Of a stretch of DNA of 64,000 nt, positions 50,071 to 56,980 are shown one piece after another. The position numbers and the translations under genes were made by a program. The notes under the pieces were generated by a model. It was not told the origin of the DNA. It made no database searches and worked only from the letters and a program-made list of their open reading frames with translations. Positions within the stretch are counted from its first letter, which is position 1. The number at the start of each line of letters is the position of its first letter. The DNA comes from Chloroflexota bacterium (GTDB lineage Bacteria; Chloroflexota; Anaerolineae; Anaerolineales; VGOW01), in NCBI GenBank assembly GCA_016875735.1, contig VGOW01000010.1:1-64000 (forward strand), in the 5' to 3' direction.

Positions 50071-50874
50071 TCACGAAATTACGGTGCCTTGGCCCGCCAA
50101 CGCATTCGCCACCGGATTCTCCACCCGGCCATCGGCAAACACCACCTTGCTCACTCCGAGCCCCAAGGCCTCGCTCGCGCCCAGCACCTTCTTCTTCATT
50201 CGCCCTTCGGCGAACTCCAGCGATCGCTCCACTTTCGCTTTGTCGATATAAGCGATCACCGAGCTTTCATCGGGGAAGTTTCGCATGAGGCCCGGCACGT
50301 TGGAAAGAATGATCAGTTGCTCGGCCTTCACCGCCCCGGCCACCATCGCCGCCGCGCGGTCGGCGTCCACGTTCAGCGCCACGCCCTCGGGCGAGATCGC
50401 CAGCGGCGCGATCACGGGCGTATAACCGTCATCCAACAACATCATTAACAACTTACTATTTACTTCTTCTATCTTGCCCGTGTAGTCGTCTCTCAGCATC
50501 CGCTGTCTGCCGTTCTCCACAATACGGATGGCCTCTTTGCGCTTCGCCACCATCAACCGCCCATCCACACCCGACAGCCCAAACGCATTCACGCCCAACG
50601 ACTGCAATTTTTCGACGAGCAGTGTGTTGATCTTGCCCGACGTGACCATGGCGAAAATTTCGAGCGTCGTTCGATCCGTGTAACGCGACGTGTAACCTGA
50701 CGGCGAAGTGACGAATCGCGGCGGGTGGCCGAGCTGCTCCGAAATAGCATTCGTCTCCCCCGACCCACCGTGCACCACCACCATTTTCTGCCCGGCCTTC
50801 ACCTGCGCGGCAACATCGCCCATCACCCAATCCAAATTGACGCCCGAAGCGCCGCCCATCTTTATAACTATCAT
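50071..50874 (-). CDS. lysZ: [LysW]-aminoadipate/glutamate kinase
   Basis: Amino-acid kinase of about 267 residues phosphorylating the side-chain carboxylate held on LysW. It shows IVIKMGGASG, VVVHGGSGETN, the acetylglutamate-kinase-like GLSGVDGRL and NVDADRAAAMVAG. The start MIVIKMGG (50874) is clear, since the longer frame reads a GCGCAAAG repeat. It sits between lysY and lysJ as in other LysW clusters. Confidence 0.92.
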   Translation of the reverse strand: MIVIKMGGASGVNLDWVMGDVAAQVKAGQKMVVVHGGSGETNAISEQLGHPPRFVTSPSGYTSRYTDRTTLEIFAMVTSGKINTLLVEKLQSLGVNAFGLSGVDGRLMVAKRKEAIRIVENGRQRMLRDDYTGKIEEVNSKLLMMLLDDGYTPVIAPLAISPEGVALNVDADRAAAMVAGAVKAEQLIILSNVPGLMRNFPDESSVIAYIDKAKVERSLEFAEGRMKKKVLGASEALGLGVSKVVFADGRVENPVANALAGQGTVIS

Positions 50875-50875
50875 G

Positions 50876-50958
50876 AAATCATTTCGCCGCAAAGGCGCAA
50901 AGAGCGCAAAGATTCTTTTCAGGTTTTTCTTTGCGTCCTTCGCGGCTTCGCGGTGCGC
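50876..50958. repeat. Intergenic inverted repeat between lysZ and lysY
   Basis: CGCCGCAAAGGCGCAAAGAG on the left mirrors TTTGCGTCCTTCGCGGCTTC on the right, the family seen at 15886 and 20905. Confidence 0.65.
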
Positions 50959-50960
50959 TC

Positions 50961-52001
50961 TTAAAGCGGATGCAAGCCCGGAAACTCCAGCCCTGCCGTC
51001 TCCTCGAACCCGCACATGATGTTCATGGCTTGCACCGCACTGCCCGACGCGCCCTTCATCAAATTGTCAATCGCCGCCAGAGCCACGCACCGTCCGGACT
51101 CCGGCTCCAATTCGAATCCCACATCGGCAAAATTCGAGCCGGCCAAAATTTTGGGGTCAGGCGCGCGGTGAATGCCGCCGCGATCTTTGACGATGCGCAC
51201 GAACGGCTCATTGCCGTACGCCGCGCGATACGCCCGCCACAAATCCTTCTCCGTCACGCCCGGCTTCAAGAAAGCGTGCGCGGTCGCCAACACGCCGCGC
51301 ACAAGATCGACCGCCGTCATGCTCAAGTGAACATCGTGCAAGCCCAGTTCCTGAATCACCTCCGCTGTGTGCCGGTGCCCCGTCGGCGCATACGAGCGCA
51401 CCGAGTGACTCTTCTCCGGGTGATGCGATCCCGGATTCACCGTCGCCCCGCTTTCTGACGATCCGGTTTTGATGTCCACTACCACCGGTTTGATCGGGTG
51501 CAGAAGATCCGCCTTCACCAACGGAAGCAGAGCCAGATTGGAGGCCGTCGCGTTGCACCCCACCCCGCTGATGTAGTTCGCCGTCTTCATTTCCTCGCGG
51601 CGCAGTTCGGGCAAGCCGTACACAAATTTGGGCAGCCAGTGCGGCGCGGCGTGCTTCTCGCCGTACCATCGTTCGTACAGCGCCGTGTCGCGCAACCGAA
51701 AGTCCGCCGAGAGATCGACGATCTTCGGCGCAAACTTTGCCCAATGCTCAATTTGCTTTTGAGTCTCACCGTGCGGCATGGCGAGAAAAAGCGCGTCGCA
51801 TTCTTTGATTGCGTCGCGGCTGGCGAATTGCAGCTGCGTGCGCTTGCGTAAGTTGGGGTGCTGACTGTGGATGAACTCGCCTGCGTAACTGTTGGAGATA
51901 GCCTGCGCCACTTCGACATGTGGGTGAAAGAGCAACAGCCGCAACAGCTCGCCGCCGGTGTACCCCGACGCGCCGACAATTGAAACCCGAAGCCTCCCCA
52001 T
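50961..52001 (-). CDS. lysY: [LysW]-aminoadipyl/glutamyl phosphate reductase
   Basis: NADPH-dependent semialdehyde dehydrogenase of 346 residues, ArgC-like. It shows the nucleotide-binding VSIVGASGYTGGELLRLL, the catalytic Cys in ISGVGCNATASNLAL and PTGHRHTAEVIQEL. The ATG at 52001 overlaps the lysX stop (ATGA). The longer frame upstream runs antisense-like through lysX and is rejected. Confidence 0.92.
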   Translation of the reverse strand: MGRLRVSIVGASGYTGGELLRLLLFHPHVEVAQAISNSYAGEFIHSQHPNLRKRTQLQFASRDAIKECDALFLAMPHGETQKQIEHWAKFAPKIVDLSADFRLRDTALYERWYGEKHAAPHWLPKFVYGLPELRREEMKTANYISGVGCNATASNLALLPLVKADLLHPIKPVVVDIKTGSSESGATVNPGSHHPEKSHSVRSYAPTGHRHTAEVIQELGLHDVHLSMTAVDLVRGVLATAHAFLKPGVTEKDLWRAYRAAYGNEPFVRIVKDRGGIHRAPDPKILAGSNFADVGFELEPESGRCVALAAIDNLMKGASGSAVQAMNIMCGFEETAGLEFPGLHPL

Positions 52002-52915
52002 CACCCAGCCACTCCGGCTGCCGGCCGTTGACTTCCAACTTCTGGCTTCTGACCTCTGGCTTCTGACTTCTCCTGCCCCACCTTCATCGTGTACTCCACA
52101 ATATAGCCGGGAATGTCCACCCCCGTCGTCGGCACGGTGGTGTGAAACTCCATCGTGTGATTGATCTCGTTGATCAACAGCCCGCGGTTCGGGTCTTCGA
52201 GCACGTCCACCGCCAGCACGCCGCCGCCCACTGCGTTGGCGGCCTCCACGCAAACCTTGTTCAGTTCGGGAGTCACCGGGCAAGTGCTTCCCTTCCCGCC
52301 GCGCGCCGTGTTCGTAATCCAATGCTCCGACGTGCGATAGATGGCGCAGATCGTTTCATCGCCGACTACAAACGCGCGAATATCGCGGCCCGGCTTTCGG
52401 ATCAACTCTTGAATGTAGAAAATTTGGTGCTGATAGTTGCCAAGCACTTCGCGATGCTCAAGGATGGCTTCCGCCGCGTCGCGATCGTTGATCCTCGACA
52501 CCATGCGCCCCCACGATCCAACGACCGGTTTGAGCACCACCGGGTAGCCCATCTCTTCGATGGCCGCCAACGCGCTCTCGGCGGTGAAGGCCACGCGCAC
52601 GTTGGGCTGGGGAACATTGGCGCGCATCAATGCGGCGGTCGTCGCCAGTTTGTCGCCGCACGTCGCCGCCACCGAAGCCATGTTCACCGTCGGCACACCC
52701 CACGCATTCAGCACTTGCGTAGCATACAACCCGCGCCCGAACGAAATACTGCGCTCCAACACCACATCGTACGCCAGCCAGCCGCCGGGCGCATCGAAAT
52801 TAAACTTGGCCTCGCGATCGTCAATCTTGTCGTATTCGAGGCCGCGCTTCTCCAGCGCCTCGAACAACCATTTCTCTTCGACTCGAACCCGCGACAGCAA
52901 TACGCCAATCTTCAT
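52001..52915 (-). CDS. lysX: LysW-aminoadipate/glutamate ligase (ATP-grasp)
   Basis: ATP-grasp ligase of 304 residues attaching alpha-aminoadipate and/or glutamate to the C-terminal Glu of LysW. It shows [52 protein letters not shown] and the metal site [13 protein letters not shown]. The last about 25 residues ([19 protein letters not shown]) are encoded by an AGAAGTCAGAAG repeat and lengthen the C-terminus. As the only LysX here, and with argGH upstream, it may accept both substrates, as known for some archaeal systems. Confidence 0.92.
   Translation of the reverse strand: MKIGVLLSRVRVEEKWLFEALEKRGLEYDKIDDREAKFNFDAPGGWLAYDVVLERSISFGRGLYATQVLNAWGVPTVNMASVAATCGDKLATTAALMRANVPQPNVRVAFTAESALAAIEEMGYPVVLKPVVGSWGRMVSRINDRDAAEAILEHREVLGNYQHQIFYIQELIRKPGRDIRAFVVGDETICAIYRTSEHWITNTARGGKGSTCPVTPELNKVCVEAANAVGGGVLAVDVLEDPNRGLLINEINHTMEFHTTVPTTGVDIPGYIVEYTMKVGQEKSEARGQKPEVGSQRPAAGVAG
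52020..52075. repeat. GAAGTCAGAAGCCAG repeat forming the lysX 3' end
   Basis: TTCCAACTTCTGGCTTCTGA then CCTCTGGCTTCTGACTTC on the plus strand: tandem 10- to 12-mers read as the basic/acidic tail of LysX. Confidence 0.7.
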
Positions 52916-52934
52916 TTTCTTCGCAGCAAACGAA

Positions 52935-53014
52935 ATGCGGAACGGCGATCATCGATTCATCGTTCCGCATTCACCCATGCCCTAGCGTGCAAGTGCTAGG
53001 GTCATTCATCGTTT
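52935..53014. repeat. TTCATCG hairpin plus CCTAGCGTGCAAGTGCTAGG palindrome
   Basis: ATGCGGAACGGCGATCATCG mirrors ATTCATCGTTCCGCATTC, and CCCTAGCGTGCAAGTGCTAG forms a second near-palindrome. It fills the gap between lysX and lysW. Confidence 0.7.
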
Positions 53015-53015
53015 G

Positions 53016-53183
53016 CTACTCTCCCCAGTCTTCGGCCTCTTGCGGCGCCAGAGCCAGCGCCAGCGGCGCGAGGTCGATCACTTCGAGATCGACGCCACAG
53101 TCGCCGCACACCACGATCTCGCCGGTCTGCACGTCGTCGGCCAAAGCCAAAGCGCCTTCGCATTCAGGACAAGTAGTCATCAT
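53016..53183 (-). CDS. lysW: LysW amino-group carrier protein
   Basis: A 55-residue carrier for lysine/arginine intermediates, missed by a long-ORF search. It has a zinc-ribbon-like N-terminus (MMTTCPECEGAL, VVCGDCG) and an acidic C-terminus that ends in the diagnostic EDWGE, whose terminal Glu is the attachment point. A GGAG lies 6 nt before the first ATG. It is the first gene of the lysWXYZJSTU operon and sits directly behind a leader peptide and terminator. Confidence 0.95.
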   Translation of the reverse strand: MMTTCPECEGALALADDVQTGEIVVCGDCGVDLEVIDLAPLALALAPQEAEDWGE

Positions 53184-53200
53184 CAGTGTCTCCTATTCGG

Positions 53201-53237
53201 TATGAAAAATAAAAGACCCCTCTACGGTGAGGGGTCT
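53201..53237 (-). terminator. Leader terminator upstream of lysW
   Basis: AGACCCCTC (53237-53229), 6-nt loop, GAGGGGTCT (53222-53214), then TTTTATTTTT on the minus strand. GAGACCC of the 5' arm is complementary to GGGTCTC within the leader-peptide codons (53296-53290), a candidate antiterminator. Confidence 0.8.
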
Positions 53238-53269
53238 CTGTTCGCATGGCCTATGAATGTGACTGTGCT

Positions 53270-53353
53270 TCACCCAAGCCAAACTAGCCGAGACCCGCAG
53301 TTGGGACGCTTCGGCAGACGGAACTCACGCTTGGGCAGAGCAACGGTAAACAT
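53270..53353 (-). CDS. Lys/Arg-containing leader peptide of the lysW operon
   Basis: A 27-residue ORF, MFTVALPKREFRLPKRPNCG followed by SRLVWLG, with two Lys-Arg pairs and two more Arg codons, ending 33 nt before the terminator. Stalling at KR codons when lysine or arginine is scarce would expose the GGGTCTC antiterminator. The ATG lies 7 nt after a TAAATT -10 box, so the mRNA would be leaderless, like the his leader. The combination of position, codons, promoter and complementary arms argues for a real attenuator. Confidence 0.65.
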   Translation of the reverse strand: MFTVALPKREFRLPKRPNCGSRLVWLG

Positions 53354-53360
53354 CGAGTGC

Positions 53361-53389
53361 AATTTATCACGAGAGGCGATGATCGTCAC
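53361..53389 (-). promoter_or_regulatory. Promoter of the lysW operon leader
   Basis: GTGACG (53389-53384), 17 nt, TAAATT (53366-53361), 7 nt before the leader ATG. Each hexamer matches consensus at 4 of 6 positions. Confidence 0.5.
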
Positions 53390-53425
53390 GGGGCAGACTG
53401 CATAACATCTCACACGGTCGTTTGT

Positions 53426-54799
53426 TCATTTTGATGAACCCAACAGCGACCGCGCCGCCGCGATCTGATCCCGAACCGACTCGGGCGCGGCGCCGCCAAT
53501 GACGTTGCGCGCCGCTACCGCTTTCGCCGCCTCGAACACATCCCGAACATCCTCCTCGAACGCGCCGCTGATCTCGCGCAACTCTCCCATTATCAAATCG
53601 TCGATCCCAATCCCTCTCTCAAGAGCCCTTCGCACCATTTTGCCCACCACTCCGTGCGCCTGCCGAAACGGCAAACCCTTTCGCACAAGATAATCAGCCA
53701 CTTCGGTCGCCAACAGACTCGCGTCAACTGCCGCGCGCATCCGCTCGCGGTTGACGACCATCGTCGCCACCGTGCCGGCCACCACGGGCAGCAACACAGC
53801 CAGCGTGTCGAAGGCCGCGAAGACGGGCGCTTTGTCTTCCTGCAAATCTTTGTCGTATGCCGAAGGCAGGCCTTTCATCACCGCCAGCAATCCGGTGAGC
53901 AAACCAATCAGAGTCCCGGCTTTGCCTCGCGCCAATTCGAGCATGTCGGGATTCTTCTTTTGCGGCATGATGCTCGACCCGGTCGAATAGGCATCGCTCA
54001 TTTCCACGAAGCCGAACTCGGCGGTGGAATAAAGGATGAGCGCATCGGCCAAGCGGCTGAGGTGCGAGCCGATGAGCGCACAATCGAAAAGAAGCTCGGC
54101 GGCGAAGTCGCGGTCGGCAACGGCATCATGGCTGTTGGGAGAGGCGGCGGCGAAGCCGAGCGAGTCGGCCAGCCATTGGCGATCAATGGCAAAACCGGTT
54201 CCGGCCAGCGCCGCCGATCCGAGCGGCATCACACTCGCCCGTTGCCGAGTCTGCGCCAATCGTTCCCGGTCGCGCTGCAACGCCCAAAAGTGACTCATCA
54301 GCCAATGACTAAAAAGGATCGGCTGGGCGCGTTGTGTGTGTGTATATCCCGGCAGAACGGTTTCGAGTTCCGACTCGGCTTTTCCGACGAGCGCCGCTTG
54401 CAAGCCAACCCCTCGCAACAAAAGTTGATCGATGGCCTCCATCATCCACAATCGGAAGTCGGTCGCCACCTGATCGTTGCGACTGCGCCCGGTGTGCAGT
54501 TTGCCGCCCACCGCGCCCGCGATCTCGCTCAGCCGCCGCTCGACGGCGGTGTGAATATCCTCATCGCCCGGCGCAAACACGAACTCGCCCGCGTTGAACT
54601 CGGCCCACACTTTTTGCAGGCCCGCGCACAACTCTTCCGCCTCCCCCGCCGAGACTACTTGCGCGCGAGCCAGCGCCCGCGCCCACGCCACACTGCCGCG
54701 AATGTCGGCGTCCCATAATCGCTTGTCCACCGCCAGCGACGCATTGAGCTGCATCGCCAGCGGATCGAGTTTCCCCTCGAAGCGTCCGCCCCACAGCAT
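53426..54799 (-). CDS. argH: Argininosuccinate lyase
   Basis: Fumarase-superfamily lyase of 457 residues giving arginine and fumarate, last arginine step. It shows MLWGGRFEGKLDPLAMQLNASLAVD, GKLHTGRSRNDQVATDFRLWM, LPGYTHTQRAQPILFSHWL and the signature GSSIMPQKKNPDMLELARGKAG with the catalytic Ser. A 20-codon ORF with a KR pair overlaps its stop by ATGA; its meaning is unclear. It follows argG after a repeat-filled gap of 46 bp. Confidence 0.96.
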   Translation of the reverse strand: MLWGGRFEGKLDPLAMQLNASLAVDKRLWDADIRGSVAWARALARAQVVSAGEAEELCAGLQKVWAEFNAGEFVFAPGDEDIHTAVERRLSEIAGAVGGKLHTGRSRNDQVATDFRLWMMEAIDQLLLRGVGLQAALVGKAESELETVLPGYTHTQRAQPILFSHWLMSHFWALQRDRERLAQTRQRASVMPLGSAALAGTGFAIDRQWLADSLGFAAASPNSHDAVADRDFAAELLFDCALIGSHLSRLADALILYSTAEFGFVEMSDAYSTGSSIMPQKKNPDMLELARGKAGTLIGLLTGLLAVMKGLPSAYDKDLQEDKAPVFAAFDTLAVLLPVVAGTVATMVVNRERMRAAVDASLLATEVADYLVRKGLPFRQAHGVVGKMVRRALERGIGIDDLIMGELREISGAFEEDVRDVFEAAKAVAARNVIGGAAPESVRDQIAAARSLLGSSK

Positions 54800-54801
54800 A
54801 G

Positions 54802-54845
54802 GATTTTAGATTGCAGATTGGAAGAAAATCAGCAATCAGCAATCT
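54802..54845. repeat. GATTGCAGATTGG repeat between argG and argH
   Basis: TTTTAGATTGCAGATTGGAA on the left and ATCAGCAATCAGCAATCTC on the right, an opposing pair of AT-rich units. Confidence 0.65.
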
Positions 54846-56111
54846 CTAATCTCGCTTGAACTTAGAATAGTCCGGCTCGCGGTAGCGCGTCTTGCCCTGC
54901 GCGGCAATGTCCATCATCGCGTGCACCTTCATCGGCAGGCCGAACAGAGTGATGAAACCTTCGGCGTCGGACTGATCGTACACATCCTCTTTGCCAAAGG
55001 TAGCGAAGTCTTCACGGTACAGCGAGTGATCGCTCCAGCGCCCAGCGCTGATGATGTTGCCTTTGTACAATTTGAGTTTCACCGTGCCGCTCACCGTTTG
55101 CTGTGTAAAAGTGACGAACATGTCGAGCGCCTCGCGCAGAGGCGTGTACCACTGCCCGTTGTAAACCAGATCAGCGTACTTGAGGGCGATGACTTGTTTG
55201 TAATGCAGAGTCTCGCGGTCGAGGCAGATCGATTCCAACTCACGGTGAGCCGCCACCAAAATCGATCCGCCCGGAGTCTCGTACACGCCGTGCGACTTCA
55301 TGCCCACCAACCGATTCTCCACCAGATCGACTCGCCCCACGCCGTGCCTGCCGCCGATCTCGTTGAGTTTGGCAATCACGTTATACGCCGACAGCGATTG
55401 ACCGTTCACCGCCACCGGCTCGCCCTTCTCGAAAGTGACCTCGACATACTCCGGTTTGTCGGGCGCGCTCTCCGGCGAAGCCGACCGCTGATACATAGTC
55501 TCCTCCGGCTCGTTGGCCGGGCTCTCCAACAAACCGCCCTCGTGCGAAAGATGCCACAGATTATCGTCGCGGCTGTAAATGGATTTGGTGGTCGCCGTCA
55601 CCGGCACGCCGTGCTTCCTGCAATACTCAATCGCGTCCTCGCGGGATCGGATATCCCACTCGCGCCACGGAGCGATCACTTTCAGTCGCGGGTTGAGCGC
55701 GGTATACGTCAACTCGAACCGAACCTGATCGTTGCCTTTACCTGTGCATCCGTGCGACACTGCATCGGCGCCCTCCTCTTCGGCCACCTTCACTTGATAC
55801 GTAGCAATGAGCGGGCGAGCCACCGATGTGCCGAGCAGATACTTATGCTCATACACCGCGCCGGACTTGAGCAATTTGAAGAGGTAGTCTTTGGCGAACT
55901 CCTCTTTCAAATCCTTGACCACACACTTCAGCGCGCCCGAGGCCACCGCTTTGGCCGGAACGCCGGAGAGGTCTTCATTCTGCCCGATGTCGGCGCAGAA
56001 GCAGATCACCTCCGAGCCGGGGTAGTTCTCCTTCAACCACGGAACAATGGTCGAAGTATCCAGCCCGCCGGAATAAGCCAACACGATTTTTTTGACATCT
56101 TTTTTGGTCAT
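54846..56111 (-). CDS. argG: Argininosuccinate synthase
   Basis: ATP-dependent ligase of 421 residues condensing citrulline and aspartate. It shows the PP-loop [53 protein letters not shown] and [17 protein letters not shown]. The start MTKKDVKK (56111) has GAGGAG upstream. The earlier in-frame codons run through a terminator hairpin and are not translated in my reading. It follows an Arg-rich leader ORF. Confidence 0.96.
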   Translation of the reverse strand: MTKKDVKKIVLAYSGGLDTSTIVPWLKENYPGSEVICFCADIGQNEDLSGVPAKAVASGALKCVVKDLKEEFAKDYLFKLLKSGAVYEHKYLLGTSVARPLIATYQVKVAEEEGADAVSHGCTGKGNDQVRFELTYTALNPRLKVIAPWREWDIRSREDAIEYCRKHGVPVTATTKSIYSRDDNLWHLSHEGGLLESPANEPEETMYQRSASPESAPDKPEYVEVTFEKGEPVAVNGQSLSAYNVIAKLNEIGGRHGVGRVDLVENRLVGMKSHGVYETPGGSILVAAHRELESICLDRETLHYKQVIALKYADLVYNGQWYTPLREALDMFVTFTQQTVSGTVKLKLYKGNIISAGRWSDHSLYREDFATFGKEDVYDQSDAEGFITLFGLPMKVHAMMDIAAQGKTRYREPDYSKFKRD

Positions 56112-56123
56112 GAGAATCTCCTC

Positions 56124-56163
56124 AAAATAGAAACAAATAAGCCCTCCGGGACTCGGAGGGCTT
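56124..56163 (-). terminator. Leader terminator upstream of argG
   Basis: AAGCCCTCCG (56163-56154), 5-nt loop, CGGAGGGCTT (56148-56139), followed by ATTTGTTTCTATTTT on the minus strand. A perfect 10-bp stem placed 30 nt before the argG start. Confidence 0.8.
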
Positions 56164-56191
56164 TGGTTGCGCACAAAAGTGATGCTCTTGC

Positions 56192-56284
56192 CTAAACGCG
56201 CGCGAAGCGAGCCGAGCGGCCCGGCTGGGTGGTTCGGGGCGAACGACGGCTGCTACGGCGCGCAAAGGTAATCACGAGGGCCAT
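56192..56284 (-). CDS. Arginine-rich leader ORF upstream of argG
   Basis: A 30-codon ORF beginning [17 protein letters not shown] and containing eight Arg codons in total (CGC, CGT, CGA), ending 28 nt before the terminator. It resembles an arginine attenuator leader peptide. Random GC-rich frames are also Arg-rich, and I found no clear antiterminator. A TTGACA (56318-56313) lies upstream without a good -10. It is therefore less certain than the his and lys leaders. Confidence 0.45.
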   Translation of the reverse strand: MALVITFARRSSRRSPRTTQPGRSARFARV

Positions 56285-56351
56285 GTTACCCGGCGGGCGC
56301 GGCGGTGTCCATTGTCAATACTGCCCGAAAGCCGCGCGCGTTCCTTCGTGC

Positions 56352-56960
56352 TTACGAAGCATCCTCCGGTTGGATCTCTTCGCCCATCAGTTCAGCCAAA
56401 TCGAGAGACAGCCCCGGAAACAACTTCGGCGCAAACGGCTGGCCGGGCGGAATGCTCTGCGCGATCAAGTATCCATCCGGCGTGAGTTTGCACTCTTCCA
56501 CCGTCAAATCATCGGCGTCCACCATCCAATACCACGTTACCCCGGCCTGCTCGTACACGTTTTTCTTCGTCGTTCGATCCCGCCACTTCGTGGATGGCGA
56601 CAACACTTCGATCACCAAATCGGGCAGGTCATGAATCTTGCCATCCTCTTTCGAGTAGCGGTCGAGATGCTCGGCGCCGAGAAACACAAGATCGGGAATG
56701 TACACGCGCTGAACGCTGGGCAGATGCACGTCAATCTCCAGCCATATCTTGCCCAATTTGTTTTTGGCATTGTGCGCTCTCAATTCAGCGCCCAATATCA
56801 GCAACAGCTCTTGATGTCGTCCGTGCGGGCTGACCATTGCAATCACCTCCCCATCTTCAAACTCGTAATCGGGCGGCCCCTCGGGCGTGGCCCAAAACTC
56901 CTCCAGCGTCATCCGCTTTCGAGTCGTAGTATCCGCATGAACGATCGTCGCCACTGCCAT
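56352..56960 (-). CDS. Uma2-family endonuclease-like protein
   Basis: About 202 residues with the Uma2/DUF820 restriction-endonuclease fold: MTLEEFWATPEGPPDYEFEDGEVI, HQELLLILGAEL, VYIPDLVFL (catalytic Asp) and DLPDLVIEVLSPSTKWRDRTTKKNVYEQAGVTWYWMVD (Glu-x-Leu-Ser core). The family is abundant in Chloroflexota and Cyanobacteria and its biological role is unsettled. The start MAVATIV at 56960 lies 6 nt after a TATAAT on the minus strand. Confidence 0.88.
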   Translation of the reverse strand: MAVATIVHADTTTRKRMTLEEFWATPEGPPDYEFEDGEVIAMVSPHGRHQELLLILGAELRAHNAKNKLGKIWLEIDVHLPSVQRVYIPDLVFLGAEHLDRYSKEDGKIHDLPDLVIEVLSPSTKWRDRTTKKNVYEQAGVTWYWMVDADDLTVEECKLTPDGYLIAQSIPPGQPFAPKLFPGLSLDLAELMGEEIQPEDAS

Positions 56961-56966
56961 GCCTGC

Positions 56967-56974
56967 ATTATAAT
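56967..56974. promoter_or_regulatory. Shared bidirectional -10 box ATTATAAT
   Basis: The palindrome ATTATAAT gives TATAAT on both strands (plus 56969-56974, minus 56972-56967). Each hexamer ends exactly 6 nt before an ATG (pdtaS-like at 56981 plus, uma2 at 56960 minus), so both transcripts would be leaderless and their starts about 20 bp apart. Confidence 0.7.
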
Positions 56975-56980
56975 CCATTC

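Noticed and set aside
50961-52322. Extended lysY frame starting at 52322
   Set aside because: The first 107 codons overlap lysX in another frame and have no homology; the ATGA overlap at 52001 is the natural start.
53367-53429. 20-codon ORF (MNKRPCEMLCSLPRDDHRLS) overlapping the argH stop as a second leader peptide
   Set aside because: It ends before the promoter of the lysW leader and has only one KR pair; position gives no attenuation logic, so it is left out of the features.
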